Counted from the first letter of the stretch, positions 26,774 through 36,910 are shown. The stretch: DNA of 64,000 bases from CAHJXF01 sp038254545 (GCA_038254545.1 JBBSGB010000013.1:23691-87690), one strand, 5' to 3'. Notes: generated from the sequence alone by a model not told the origin. Program-made: numbers and translations.

Positions 26774-28039
26774 TCAAGCGCCTTCGGCCGCCGAGCGTCT
26801 GGCCTTGATGCCGCCCAGTCCCTTGCCATGTTCGGGTGCAGGCCACAGGCCCGCGGGCCGGAACAGCATGATGCCGACCATCGCGAGTCCGTAGAGCAAC
26901 TGGCGAATAATTTCGGCATCGACGATCACGTGGCCGAACAACGTCTGCTGGATCGGCACGACGACGTGGCGCAGCACTTCGGGAAAGGCCGCGAGCAGCA
27001 CGCCGCCCAGGATCACGCCGGGGATGTGGCCCATGCCGCCCAGCACCACCATCGCCAGCACCACGATCGATTCGAGCAGGCCGAACGACTCGGGCGACAC
27101 GAAGCCCTGGAACGCCGAGAACATCGCGCCCGACACGCCGCCGAACGACGCGCCCATCGCGAATGCCAAGAGCTTGATGTTGCGCGTGTTGATGCCCATC
27201 GCCTTGGCGGCGATCTCGTCCTCGCGGATCGCGACCCAGGCGCGGCCGATGCGCGAGTTCTGCAAGCGTATGCAGAAGAACACGATGATCACGACCAGGA
27301 ACAGGAACAGGTAGTAGTAGAGCTGCACCACCGACACGTCGAGACCGAAGATCACCGCGGGCTTGCCGAACGACACGCCGTCGACCTTGACCGGATCGAT
27401 GTTGAGGACGCCCTGCGGACCGTTGGTGATGTTGACCGGCGAATTCAGGTTGTTCATGAAGATGCGGATGATCTCGCCGAACCCGAGCGTGACGATCGCG
27501 AGGTAGTCGCCGCGCAGCTTCAGGGTCGGGGCGCCCAGAATCACGCCGAAGGTCGCCGCCAGCGCCCCAGCCAGCGGCACGATGATCCACACCGGCAGGT
27601 GAATGCCGTTCTTCACGATCTCGGGACCGAACACGCCGACCATCCAGTTGCCCAGATCCGGATAGGTATCGACGAAGGACTGCAGCACGACCGCGAACTG
27701 GGGCGATGCCAGCAGCGCGCACATGTAGGCGCCGATCGCGTAGAACGCGATGTAGCCGAGATCGAGCAGCCCCGCGAAGCCCACCACGATATTGAGGCCG
27801 AGTGCCAGCATGATGTAGAGCAGCGCGAAGTCGAGGATGCGCACCCACGAATCGCCGACATGCCCTGCAACGACCGGCAGGAAAAGCAGCGCGACCGCGA
27901 ATACCGCGAGGCCCATGTAGGCCTTCCTGCTTGGTGCGCCGATCGGCTCGGCTTCGTCCACGACCGTGACGGTGCCGTGATCCGCAGCCACCTGCGCCGC
28001 CTTGTCGCCGTTTTTTTCGACGTCGCTATCGATATTCAT
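26774..28039 (-). CDS. livM: Branched-chain amino acid ABC transporter permease LivM
   Basis: Inner-membrane permease of 421 residues with about eight to ten hydrophobic segments. It has an N-terminal polar extension of some 38 residues. The LivM/LivH hallmarks GLNIVVGFAGLLDLGYIAFYA and RGDYLAIVTLGFGEIIRI are present, with the EAA-like loop near RAWVAIREDEIAAKAMGIN. Its start overlaps the livH stop by 4 bp. Confidence 0.95.
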   Translation of the reverse strand: MNIDSDVEKNGDKAAQVAADHGTVTVVDEAEPIGAPSRKAYMGLAVFAVALLFLPVVAGHVGDSWVRILDFALLYIMLALGLNIVVGFAGLLDLGYIAFYAIGAYMCALLASPQFAVVLQSFVDTYPDLGNWMVGVFGPEIVKNGIHLPVWIIVPLAGALAATFGVILGAPTLKLRGDYLAIVTLGFGEIIRIFMNNLNSPVNITNGPQGVLNIDPVKVDGVSFGKPAVIFGLDVSVVQLYYYLFLFLVVIIVFFCIRLQNSRIGRAWVAIREDEIAAKAMGINTRNIKLLAFAMGASFGGVSGAMFSAFQGFVSPESFGLLESIVVLAMVVLGGMGHIPGVILGGVLLAAFPEVLRHVVVPIQQTLFGHVIVDAEIIRQLLYGLAMVGIMLFRPAGLWPAPEHGKGLGGIKARRSAAEGA

Positions 28040-28965
28040 GCGCGGTCCGCCACGCGTTCGCCCATGATCCCCGACGGTCGCAACGTGAGCACGATGATCA
28101 GGACCACGAACGCAAAGATGTCCTGATAGTTGCTGCCGAAGAATCCATCGGTCAGGTCGCCGATGTAACCGGCGCCCAGGGCCTCGATGATGCCGAGCAG
28201 CAGCCCGCCCACCATCGCGCCGTAGAGATTGCCGATACCGCCGAGCACCGCCGCGGTGAAGGCCTTCAGGCCCGGGATGAAGCCCATGTAGAAGTGCGCG
28301 ACCGAATAATTCGCGGCCATCATCACGCCGGCCACGGCTGCCAGCGCCGCGCCGATCGCGAAGGTGGCGACGATCACCGAATTGGCGTTCACGCCCATCA
28401 GGCTTGCAATGCGCGGGTTCTCGGCGGTGGCGCGCATCGCGCGTCCGAGCTTGGTCTTCTCGACCAGCAACACCAGGGCGATCATCATCACGGCCGCGAC
28501 GATCAGGATCATCACCTGCGTGGGCGTGACGAGCGCGCCGGCCACGTCGATCGGATTGGTCGACAGCAGCGGCGGGAACACCTTGTAGTTGCGTCCGAAG
28601 ATGATCATCGCCAGCGTCTGCAGGATGATCGACACGCCGATCGCGGTGATCAGCGGCGCCAGGCGCGGCGCGTTGCGCAGCGGTCGATAGGCGACGCGTT
28701 CGATCGTGATGTTGACGATCACGCAGACCGGGATCGCGACCAGCAGACCGGCCAGAAGGAGTAGCGGACCCGGAGTTCCAGGGGCGACTGCCGACAATCC
28801 CTGCACGACCGCGTAAGCCGTCAGCGCGCCCACCATCAGCACGTCGCCGTGGGCGAAATTGATCAGGTTGAGTATCCCGTACACCATCGTGTAGCCGAGG
28901 GCGACGAGCGCATAGATGCTGCCGAGGACGAGGCCGTTGAGGATCTGCTGAAGAAAAATTTCCAT
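28036..28965 (-). CDS. livH: Branched-chain amino acid ABC transporter permease LivH
   Basis: Inner-membrane permease of 309 residues and the first gene of the livHMGF transcript. It opens with MEIFLQQILNGLVLGSIYAL, the standard LivH start, and carries YTMVYGILNLINFAHGDVLM and the loop RAMRATAENPRIASLMGVN. The promoter must lie in the 150 bp up to the putA stop, where I see no clear elements. Confidence 0.95.
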   Translation of the reverse strand: MEIFLQQILNGLVLGSIYALVALGYTMVYGILNLINFAHGDVLMVGALTAYAVVQGLSAVAPGTPGPLLLLAGLLVAIPVCVIVNITIERVAYRPLRNAPRLAPLITAIGVSIILQTLAMIIFGRNYKVFPPLLSTNPIDVAGALVTPTQVMILIVAAVMMIALVLLVEKTKLGRAMRATAENPRIASLMGVNANSVIVATFAIGAALAAVAGVMMAANYSVAHFYMGFIPGLKAFTAAVLGGIGNLYGAMVGGLLLGIIEALGAGYIGDLTDGFFGSNYQDIFAFVVLIIVLTLRPSGIMGERVADRA

Positions 28966-29116
28966 GCGAGGTCCGCGGTGAGGCCAACGATGTCGCGTTG
29001 AACTACAGGTGCCCTGCGTTTCGAAATTCCCCGGCCCCGGCCCCGGGCGCCGACGCTTGTCCGTTCGACAGCCATGCCCCGAGCGGTCGGGATGTTAACG
29101 CATCATGCTCGGCGCA

Positions 29117-32100
29117 TCACGTTTCATTCAAGGTCATCAGCGAAGCGTTGCCGCCGGCAGCCGCGGTGTTGACGCTTTCGGCGAACTCGCGCATCAGACG
29201 CCAGAGTTGCAGCACCGGCTCGGTGTTGCGGCCCCATCGAACCACGGTGACGAGCGCGCCGTCGCGCGCGGCGCAGGCCTGCCGGACACGCACCACGTCG
29301 CGATCGGGCAGGGCGACTAGGACGGCCTGCAGGTCATCGGTGTTTGCGATGTCCTCGTCCCAGGGTTTCGCGAACGATTGCAGGGCCGGCGGCAAGGCGT
29401 CGCGGCGCGCGAGCGGCACGACGCCGACCGCTTGCGCCGCGATGATCTGGCAGACCAGATCGATGGTGTCGTTGGCCATGCATGCGATGGTTTCGCGCGG
29501 TCGCAGGCTGAGCGTATTGGTTTCGCCGGTCGGCCCGGGCAGGCGCATCGTCGTCATGCCGATGGCGGCGGCTTCGCATCGCACGCAATGCGCGTCCAGG
29601 CGTGCGCGCATCGCATCGTCCCATTCGCTGCATCGTGCCAGCGCAGCGCGTAGGCGCTTCTGCGACGCGACCGCGGGTAGCCATTGCAGATCGTCCGTCG
29701 ACGGCGTGAAGCGATGCGCCCCGCGACCTTCGTCGAGGCGGGCGAGATAGAACGGGCCCCCCGCTTTCGGTCCCGTGCCGGACAGGCCTTCGCCGCCGAA
29801 CGGTTGAACACCGACGGTTGCGCCGATCAGCGTGCGGTTCACATACAGGTTGCCCACGCGCGCGCGCGCAGCCACGCGAGTGATGTGCTCGTCGATGCGG
29901 CTGTGCACGCCCATCGTCAATCCATAGCCGGTCGCATCGATCGCGGCGACCAGGGCGTCGAGTTGTCCGAACGACCAGCGCATCACGTGCAGCACCGGTC
30001 CGAAAACTTCGCCGGGCAGGTCGGTGATGGCATCGATCTCGATCACCGTCGGCGCGACGAAGGTACCGTTCGCGCATTCGGGCGGAAGCGGAATCGAATG
30101 GACACGGTGTCCGCGCGTGCGCATCGTTTCGACGTGGGCGATCAGGCGATCGCGCGCTTCGGCATCGATCGCCGGCCCGACGTCGGTGCACAGGCGCATC
30201 GGATTGCCGATTGCGAGTTCGGCCATCGCCCCTTCGAGCATCGCCAGCGTGTCGTCGTATACCGCCTCCTGCAGGCACAGGATGCGCAGCGCCGAGCAGC
30301 GCTGGCCCGCCGAATCGAAGGCCGAGATCAACGCGTCGCCCACCACCTGTTCGGTCAGCGCGCTCGAGTCGACGATCATCGCGTTCTGGCCGCCGGTCTC
30401 GGCAATCAGCACCGGATCGTCGCTGCGCCTGGCGAGCGTTGCCCCGATTGCCCGCGCAACCTGGGTCGAACCGGTGAAGAGCACGCCGCCGATCGATGGA
30501 TGCGCGACCAGTGGCGCGCCCACGGCATCGCCATCTCCCGCGAGGACTTGCAGCACGTCGCGCGGGATGCCGGCTTCATGAAAGAGCGCGGCCGCGCGCA
30601 GCGCGATCAAGGGCGTCTGCTCGGCCGGCTTGGCCAGCACGCAATGGCCGGCCGCAAGCGCCGCGATTACCTGGCCCGAAAAAATCGCGAGCGGAAAATT
30701 CCAGGGCGAGATGCAGACCATCGGTCCACGTTGCGGGTCGCCTGCAACGGCGCTCGTCGCGGCATGGTCGTGCTCGATCTGCCCGGCGTAATAGCGGCAG
30801 AAGTCCACCGCCTCGCGTACTTCGCCGATCGCGTTGCCCAGCGTCTTGCCGGCTTCGCGGATCGCGAGCGCGATGAGCTCGGCGCGATGCACTTCGAGCA
30901 ACTCGGCGCAGCGCATCAGCAACGCGGCGCGTTGGGGGGGCGGCGTCGATCGCCACGCATTCGATGCGGCCAGCGCACGCGATACGGCGTTCGCGATGTC
31001 GTCGCCAGATGCCGGGGCAACGGTGCCGACGACATCCGCATGATTGGAAGGATTGGCGATCGCGATCGACGGCGCTTGCGCTGTGTCGCTCGCGAAATTC
31101 CAGCGCTGTGCAGCGAATGGCGCGAGCTCGTCGCCCATCGCGATCAGCGCACTTTCGCTGGACGCATCGAAGCCCGCCGAATTGACGCGGCCATCGGGAT
31201 AGAGATCGCGCGGCAGGGGAATCTGCGGATGCGGCACGCCGCCGGTTTCGCGCGCGCGCTGCACGGGGTCGGCGATCAGTTCCGAGATCGGCACGCGCGC
31301 ATCGACGATGCGATTGACGAACGACGTGTTCGCGCCGTTTTCGAGCAGGCGGCGCACCAGATACGCGAGCAGCGTTTCGTGACTTCCGACCGGCGCGTAG
31401 ATGCGGCAAGACAGAGGCGTCGAATCGCTGACGATCTGGTCGTACAGCGTCTCACCCATGCCGTGCAGGCACTGGAATTCGTAGTCGCTCTCGGACACGC
31501 CGATCGCGCGCGCGGCCTCGCGCACCCACGCGAGCGTGTAGGCGTTGTGCGTGGCGAACTGCGGGTAGATAGCATCGGCCGCATCGAGCAGGTGGCGCGC
31601 ACAGGCCTGGTACGCGACGTCGGTATGCGGCTTCCTCGTATAGACCGGATAGCCGCTCTGCCCTTCGATCTGCGCGCGCTTGATCTCGGAATCCCAGTAC
31701 GCGCCCTTGACCAGACGAACCATGATGCGTCGCTGCGCTCGTGCTTGCGTCCGGCGAGAAAGGTCTGCGACGAAATCGATCACCGCGGCGGCGCGCTTCT
31801 GATAGCCCTGGATCACGAAGCCCAGTCCGCTCCAGCCATCGAGCTCGCGATCTTCGGCGAGCGCTTCGAGCAGGTCGAGCGAGAGATCGAGACGCTCGGA
31901 TTCCTCTGCGTCGATGTTGAAGCCGATGTCGACGCGCCGGGCCGCGAGCGCGAGGCTCTTCAGGGTCGGCAGCAACTCGGTCATCACGCGCGTGCGAGCC
32001 GCGCGCGCATAGCGCGGATGCAGGGCCGACAGCTTGACCGAGATGCCTGGGCGCTCATACACGTCTCTACGCACGCCCTTGTGCACGTCGCCGGCATCAC

Positions 32101-32824
32101 AGGCGCCCCCTGCCGAGGAGCCGATCACCGCGATCGCATGTCGATAGGACTCGAGATAGCGCTGGGAATCGGCCTCGGTCAATGCCGCTTCGCCGAGCAT
32201 GTCGTACGAGTATCGATAGCCGCGCCTGAGATTGTCGCGACCGTTCGCGATCGCGTCCTCGATCGTCTCGCCGGTCACGAATTGCCGGCCGAGCATGCGC
32301 ATCGCGAGATCGACGCCCTTCCTGATCAGTGGCTCGCCGCCCCGCGCGACCAGACGTGTGAGCGACGCCGAGAGGCCCTGCGCGCTGTGCGTGGCGACCA
32401 GCTTGCCGGTCACGACCAGGCCCCACGCGGCCGCATTGACGAACAGAGACGGGCTCTGGCCCACATGCGCGTTCCAGTCGCCGCCACCGATCTTGTCGCG
32501 GATCAGCGCGTCGCGCGTCGCGGCGTCGGGGATGCGCAGCAGCGCTTCGGCCAGGCACATCAACGCGACGCCCTCGTCGGACGACAGCGAGAATTCGCGC
32601 ATCAACGCATCGACGCCGCCGGCCTTGACGCGTTTTGCGCGCAGCGTCTCGACCAGGCGCGTCGCATCGGTCCGCACGCGCTCGAGCGCCTTTTCATCCT
32701 GTGTAGCCGCATCGAGCAGGCGCGTCAGGCATTCGGCTTCGGGCGGTCGCGTCAAGGCGTCGATCGCCGAACGCAGCGGTGGGCGCGAGCGGGGATCGAG
32801 GGCGAAGTCGAATTGCGTGGGCAT
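29117..32824 (-). CDS. putA: Bifunctional proline dehydrogenase / L-glutamate gamma-semialdehyde dehydrogenase
   Basis: Oxidises proline to glutamate in two steps with substrate channelling. The 1235-residue product has a PRODH barrel (with GISVKLSALHPRY, VRLVKGAYWDSEI and the flavin-proximal YPVYTRK). An ALDH domain with catalytic Cys843 (SAGQRCSALRIL) follows, then a C-terminal ALDH-like domain typical of longer PutAs. The N-terminus starts at the helical arm and lacks the ribbon-helix-helix DNA-binding domain of E. coli PutA, so it cannot be an autorepressor. It lies between livHMGF and the amino acid binding protein gene, which links amino acid uptake with catabolism. Confidence 0.96.
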   Translation of the reverse strand: MPTQFDFALDPRSRPPLRSAIDALTRPPEAECLTRLLDAATQDEKALERVRTDATRLVETLRAKRVKAGGVDALMREFSLSSDEGVALMCLAEALLRIPDAATRDALIRDKIGGGDWNAHVGQSPSLFVNAAAWGLVVTGKLVATHSAQGLSASLTRLVARGGEPLIRKGVDLAMRMLGRQFVTGETIEDAIANGRDNLRRGYRYSYDMLGEAALTEADSQRYLESYRHAIAVIGSSAGGACDAGDVHKGVRRDVYERPGISVKLSALHPRYARAARTRVMTELLPTLKSLALAARRVDIGFNIDAEESERLDLSLDLLEALAEDRELDGWSGLGFVIQGYQKRAAAVIDFVADLSRRTQARAQRRIMVRLVKGAYWDSEIKRAQIEGQSGYPVYTRKPHTDVAYQACARHLLDAADAIYPQFATHNAYTLAWVREAARAIGVSESDYEFQCLHGMGETLYDQIVSDSTPLSCRIYAPVGSHETLLAYLVRRLLENGANTSFVNRIVDARVPISELIADPVQRARETGGVPHPQIPLPRDLYPDGRVNSAGFDASSESALIAMGDELAPFAAQRWNFASDTAQAPSIAIANPSNHADVVGTVAPASGDDIANAVSRALAASNAWRSTPPPQRAALLMRCAELLEVHRAELIALAIREAGKTLGNAIGEVREAVDFCRYYAGQIEHDHAATSAVAGDPQRGPMVCISPWNFPLAIFSGQVIAALAAGHCVLAKPAEQTPLIALRAAALFHEAGIPRDVLQVLAGDGDAVGAPLVAHPSIGGVLFTGSTQVARAIGATLARRSDDPVLIAETGGQNAMIVDSSALTEQVVGDALISAFDSAGQRCSALRILCLQEAVYDDTLAMLEGAMAELAIGNPMRLCTDVGPAIDAEARDRLIAHVETMRTRGHRVHSIPLPPECANGTFVAPTVIEIDAITDLPGEVFGPVLHVMRWSFGQLDALVAAIDATGYGLTMGVHSRIDEHITRVAARARVGNLYVNRTLIGATVGVQPFGGEGLSGTGPKAGGPFYLARLDEGRGAHRFTPSTDDLQWLPAVASQKRLRAALARCSEWDDAMRARLDAHCVRCEAAAIGMTTMRLPGPTGETNTLSLRPRETIACMANDTIDLVCQIIAAQAVGVVPLARRDALPPALQSFAKPWDEDIANTDDLQAVLVALPDRDVVRVRQACAARDGALVTVVRWGRNTEPVLQLWRLMREFAESVNTAAAGGNASLMTLNET

Positions 32825-33116
32825 GGATCGCGGCGTCGGAATGACAGGGTAGGCGAGTTTAAATGCTCGAGGAGCAGCCACCTTCGCGAGCCGTCGCGAT
32901 ATTCGGGAAAACACGGTCAACCCCCGATCACGGCTCGTCGTTTTTGGATAGGGGATGAAGCCACTATTCTTCACCTGTCGTTTCGTGTAATTTGTCGCGT
33001 CTGCTCGTGGGCCTGCCCGGTATGCGAACGCAATCACGAAACCGTGAATTGCGCGGCCGCTGTGGCTTGCGACGATCGTTCAAATCATCAACATTTTCGA
33101 CTGGGAGTCCTATTCA
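32825..33116. promoter_or_regulatory. Divergent regulatory region putA / livK-like
   Basis: 292 bp between two divergent genes, with AT-richer stretches around 32930-33000. It must hold both promoters. The putA frame continues open into it, but that extension has no family match. I cannot name operators from sequence. Confidence 0.4.
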
Positions 33117-34262
33117 ATGAAAGCTCAGCACACATTCCTGTGCGCCGCCATCGCGACCGCATTCGTCGCCAGTGCGCCCGCATACGGACAGGAACAAGTC
33201 GTCAAGATCGGCCACGTCGGCCCGATCTCCGGCAACATCGCTCACCTCGGCAAGGACAACGAGAACGGCGCCGTGATGGCGATCGACGAGCTCAACGCCA
33301 AGGGCGTGACCATCGGTGGCAAGAAGGTCAAGCTAGAACTGTTGAAGGAAGACGACGCTGCCGACCCGAAGCAGGGCACCGCCGCCGCGCAGAAGCTGGT
33401 CGATGCCAAGGTCAACGGCGTGATCGGCCACCTGAACTCGGGCACCACGATTCCCGCTTCGAAGATCTATTCGGATGCCGGCATTCCCCAGATCTCGCCT
33501 TCGGCCACCAACCCCAAGTACACGCAGCAGGGATTCAAGACGGCGTTCCGCGTCTGCGCCAACGACGGCCAGCTCGGCGGCACGCTCGGCAAGTACGCGG
33601 GCACGACGCTCAAGGCCAAGACGGTCGCCGTGATCGACGACGCTACGGCCTACGGCCAGGGCGTGGCCGACGAGTTCAAGAAGGGTGCGACCAAGTCGGG
33701 TGCCAAGGTCGTGGCCACCGAGCACACCAACAACAACGCGACGGACTTCCAGGCGATCCTGACCAAGGTCAAGAGCACCAAGCCCGACGTCGTCTTCTAC
33801 GGCGGCATGGACGCGCAGGCCGGCCCGATGCTGCGCCAGATGAAGCAGCTCGGCATCAACGCCAAGTTCATGGGCGGCGACGGCATCTGCACGGGTGAGC
33901 TCGCCAAGCTCGCCGGCGACGGCATGGCCGATGGCCAGGTCATCTGCGCGGAAGCGGGCGGCGTGTTGAAGGGCAAGGAAGGCCCGATGAACAAGTTCAA
34001 GGCCGACTACAAGAAGAAGTTCGGCACCGACGTGCAGATCTACGCGCCTTACGTCTATGACGCCGTGATGGTGATGGTCGATGCGATGGAGAAGGCCAAG
34101 TCGGCCGACCCGGCGAAGTACCTGCCGTTCCTCGCGAAGGAAGACTACAACGGCGTGACCGGGCACATCCGCTTCGACGACAAGGGCGACGTCAAGGACG
34201 GCACGCTGACGCTGTACACGTACAAGGGCGGCGCGAAGGAAGCGATCGCGGTCGTGCAGTAA
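33117..34262 (+). CDS. livK: Branched-chain amino acid ABC transporter substrate-binding protein
   Basis: Periplasmic binding protein of the Liv/HAAT type, 381 residues with a signal peptide (cleavage near AYGQ, about residue 24). The mature part opens VVKIGHVGPISG. Ligand-site motifs are GHLNSGTTIPAS, ISPSATNPKYT and DDATAYGQGVADEF, and the C-terminal half contains YAPYVYDAVMVMVDAME. It most likely feeds livHMGF encoded across putA; ligand preference (Leu/Ile/Val or broader) cannot be told. A strong terminator follows within about 20 bp. Confidence 0.94.
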   Translation: MKAQHTFLCAAIATAFVASAPAYGQEQVVKIGHVGPISGNIAHLGKDNENGAVMAIDELNAKGVTIGGKKVKLELLKEDDAADPKQGTAAAQKLVDAKVNGVIGHLNSGTTIPASKIYSDAGIPQISPSATNPKYTQQGFKTAFRVCANDGQLGGTLGKYAGTTLKAKTVAVIDDATAYGQGVADEFKKGATKSGAKVVATEHTNNNATDFQAILTKVKSTKPDVVFYGGMDAQAGPMLRQMKQLGINAKFMGGDGICTGELAKLAGDGMADGQVICAEAGGVLKGKEGPMNKFKADYKKKFGTDVQIYAPYVYDAVMVMVDAMEKAKSADPAKYLPFLAKEDYNGVTGHIRFDDKGDVKDGTLTLYTYKGGAKEAIAVVQ

Positions 34263-34282
34263 ACACGACGGCATCGAGAGAA

Positions 34283-34311
34283 AGGCCGCTTTCGAGCGGC
34301 CTTTTTTTTGC
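34283..34311 (+). terminator. Rho-independent terminator after livK-like gene
   Basis: Stem AGGCCGC / GCGGCCT with a TTTCGA loop, followed by a run of nine T residues. Confidence 0.92.
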
Positions 34312-34337
34312 GTGATCGAGACGATCGCGATCGCGTT

Positions 34338-34670
34338 CTATTTCTGCATCAGCACCCAATGTGCAAGCCGCTCGGACTCGGCCACATTGACCTCGGGGTT
34401 GGCGGGCATCGGCACCACGCCCCACACTCCGGAGCCGCCCTCGCGAATTTTTTTCGCGAGCCGCGCTTCGGCGTCCTTGTCGTTCGCGTACTTCGCCGCG
34501 ACGCTCTTGAACGCGGGGCCGACGAGCTTCTGATCGAGCGCGTGGCAGCTGATGCATTTCTTTGAGCGCACCATGTCGGCCTCGTCGGCGTATGCGGCGT
34601 GCAGGGAAACCAGGCCTATGGAGCCGGCGGCGAGACGACAGGCGATGGTGCGGATAATGCGGACAGTCAT
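34338..34670 (-). CDS. Class I cytochrome c (c551-like)
   Basis: A 110-residue periplasmic haem protein with a signal peptide (about residues 1-28, ending HAAYA). The haem-binding site is CISCH (Cys39, Cys42, His43) and the likely axial Met88 is in VVPMPANP. GPAFKSVAAKY is typical of c551/c552 electron shuttles. The start ATG 34670 has GTGGAA eight bases upstream. No oxidase or reductase genes are adjacent, so its partner is unknown. Confidence 0.92.
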   Translation of the reverse strand: MTVRIIRTIACRLAAGSIGLVSLHAAYADEADMVRSKKCISCHALDQKLVGPAFKSVAAKYANDKDAEARLAKKIREGGSGVWGVVPMPANPEVNVAESERLAHWVLMQK

Positions 34671-34868
34671 CGATGGTTCCACTGAGTCAGGTTGTGCCGA
34701 GTCATGCCGATATCTAACGGGTGACGTTCGAGCGCGTTGACCTCGCGGCGTCCCCGGCGCGCGGTCGCGCTCGACCTATGCGCTCGAAACAACGCTGCTC
34801 TTGTTCGCGCATTCGACCGGCCGTCCACTCGGCTATAGTCAACGGTGGTTTCTGCAGAGAGGGTTGCG

Positions 34869-35108
34869 ATGTGGTTCCTGGCGGTCGGCGTGGTGTTGCT
34901 GCTGATGAAATGGTTCGAGTTCGGCCCGGTCGGGCAATGGTCGTGGTGGATCGTGCTGTTGCCGTTCGGCCTGGCGCTGCTGTGGTTCGAAATCATCGAA
35001 CCCTTTTTCGGGCTCGACAAGAAGAAGGTGCATGACGACGTGGAGAAGGTGAAGGAAGAGCGCATCAAGAAGGCGATGGGCGATCGACGTCCAGGACGGC
35101 GCCGGTGA
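34869..35108 (+). CDS. Small Trp-rich membrane protein (TIGR04438 type)
   Basis: A 79-residue protein with two closely spaced hydrophobic segments rich in Trp (MWFLAVGVVLLLMKWFEFG, then WSWWIVLLPFGLALLWFEII). A charged tail of Lys/Asp/Glu/Arg follows (KKVHDDVEKVKEERIKKAM). This is the pattern of the 'small Trp-rich protein' family restricted largely to betaproteobacteria, function unknown. AGAGAGGG lies upstream of ATG 34869. It converges on ilvD with 6 bp between the stops. Confidence 0.9.
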   Translation: MWFLAVGVVLLLMKWFEFGPVGQWSWWIVLLPFGLALLWFEIIEPFFGLDKKKVHDDVEKVKEERIKKAMGDRRPGRRR

Positions 35109-35114
35109 GCGCCG

Positions 35115-36794
35115 TCAGTCGCCGTCGGTGACCGCCCCCCGGCTCGCGGTCGATGCGAGCTTTGCAAACTTCGCCAGCACCCCGCGCGTATAGCGCGGCT
35201 TCGGCTGCGACCAGCGCGAACGACGCGCTTCGATCTCGGCATCGCTCACCTCCAGTTGCAGCAGCAAGCGATGCGCGTCGATCGTGATTGCGTCGCCTTC
35301 CTCGATCAACCCGATCACGCCGCCGACAAAGGCCTCGGGCGATACGTGTCCCACCACCATGCCCCAGGTGCCGCCTGAAAAGCGGCCGTCGGTGATCAGG
35401 CCCACCGATTCGCCCAAGCCTTGCCCGACCAGCGCCGACGTGGGTGCAAGCATCTCGCGCATGCCGGGGCCGCCCTTCGGGCCTTCGTAGCGGATCACGA
35501 TCACGTCGCCCGCCACGATCCGCCTACCCATGATCGCGTCCATCGCGGCGTCCTCGGAATCGAACACGCGCGCGGGGCCGGTCATCATCGGATTCTTCAG
35601 GCCGGTGATCTTCGCGACGCATCCTTCGGGAGAAAGATTGCCCTTGAGGATCGCCAGATGGCCCTGGGCATACAGCGCCTTGGCTATAGGCATGATCACG
35701 TCCTGATCGGCGCGCGGCTTCGAAGCGATGTCCACGAGTTCTTCGGCGATGGTCTTGCCGGTGATGGTCATGCAGTCGCCGTGCAGCAGGCCCGCGTCGA
35801 GCAACAGCTTCATCACCTGCGGCACGCCGCCCGCGCGATGCAGGTCGGTCGCCACATATTTTCCAGAGGGCTTGAGGTTGCACAGCACCGGCACGCGCTG
35901 GCGAATCCGCTCGAAGTCGTCGATGGTCCACTCGACTTCGGCGGCGTGCGCGATCGCGAGGAAGTGCAGCACCGCGTTGGTTGAACCGCCGGTCGCCATG
36001 ATCACCGACACGGCGTTCTCGATCGCCTTCTTGGTGATGATGTCGCGCGGTCGGCGATTGGCCTTCACCGCATCGACCAGCACGCGCGCCGACCGGGCCG
36101 CCGACGCGGTCTTCTCGTCGTCGGGATTCGCCATCGACGACGAATGCATCAGCGACATGCCAAGCGCTTCGAACGACGAGCTCATGGTGTTGGCGGTGTA
36201 CATGCCGCCGCAGGAACCGGCCGACGGACACGCACGTTCCTCGATCGCCTCGAAGTCGTGCCGCGACAAGCGGCCCGCATTGAATTCGCCGACGGCCTCG
36301 AACACCGAGACGATCGTGAGGTCCTTGCCGTGATATTCGCCCGGCTTGATCGTGCCGCCATAGACGTAGATCGAAGGCACGTTGGTGCGCGCCATCGCGA
36401 TCATGCCGCCCGGCATGTTCTTGTCGCAGCCGCCGATCACCACGCAACCGTCCATCCACTGGCCCATCACCGCGACCTCGATGCAGTCGGCGATCACCTC
36501 GCGCGACACCAGCGAATACTTCATGCCTTCGGTGCCCATCGACACCGCGTCCGATACGGTAGGCGTGCCGAACACCTGCGCCTTGGCGCCCGCCGCTTCG
36601 ATCGCAGCGATCGCGGCATCGGCGAGCTTCTGCAGCCCGGAGTTGCACGGCGTGATGGTCGAGTGTCCGTTGGCCACGCCGATCATCGGCTTGTCGAAAT
36701 CGGCGCGCGTGTAGCCCATCGGGTAATACATCGCGCGATTGGGTGCGCGCACGTCGCCCTCGGTCACATGCTTGGAACGTTCGTTGTGGGCCAC
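35115..36794 (-). CDS. ilvD: Dihydroxy-acid dehydratase
   Basis: Dehydrates 2,3-dihydroxy-3-methylbutanoate and its isoleucine counterpart in branched-chain amino acid synthesis. The 559-residue product has cysteines for an Fe-S cluster at Cys50 (TPCNSGLQKLAD), in GGCDKNMPGGM, and in CPSAGSCGGMYTANTM. The C-terminal GRFSGGTWGMVVGHVSPEA is the substrate-site signature. It diverges from lgt and is probably monocistronic. Confidence 0.96.
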   Translation of the reverse strand: MAHNERSKHVTEGDVRAPNRAMYYPMGYTRADFDKPMIGVANGHSTITPCNSGLQKLADAAIAAIEAAGAKAQVFGTPTVSDAVSMGTEGMKYSLVSREVIADCIEVAVMGQWMDGCVVIGGCDKNMPGGMIAMARTNVPSIYVYGGTIKPGEYHGKDLTIVSVFEAVGEFNAGRLSRHDFEAIEERACPSAGSCGGMYTANTMSSSFEALGMSLMHSSSMANPDDEKTASAARSARVLVDAVKANRRPRDIITKKAIENAVSVIMATGGSTNAVLHFLAIAHAAEVEWTIDDFERIRQRVPVLCNLKPSGKYVATDLHRAGGVPQVMKLLLDAGLLHGDCMTITGKTIAEELVDIASKPRADQDVIMPIAKALYAQGHLAILKGNLSPEGCVAKITGLKNPMMTGPARVFDSEDAAMDAIMGRRIVAGDVIVIRYEGPKGGPGMREMLAPTSALVGQGLGESVGLITDGRFSGGTWGMVVGHVSPEAFVGGVIGLIEEGDAITIDAHRLLLQLEVSDAEIEARRSRWSQPKPRYTRGVLAKFAKLASTASRGAVTDGD

Positions 36795-36910
36795 GGGTTC
36801 TCCTGGTGGATGTGACTATCGCAAGCGTCGCGGTGGATTTTCGTACGCGCTTCGCTACACTCGCGATTTTATCCGACGACTTTCGCGTCGCTTCCGCGGC
36901 GCCTTTCGAC

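Noticed and set aside
25212..28987. Very long Arg/Gly-rich reading frames across the liv genes in other frames
   Set aside because: They are shadows of livFGMH caused by high GC; the livHMGF frames have family motifs and start-stop overlaps.
29684..33898. A 1404-residue reading frame on the plus strand opposite putA
   Set aside because: Composition is Arg/His/Asp-rich without motifs and it lies antisense to putA, whose catalytic residues are all present.
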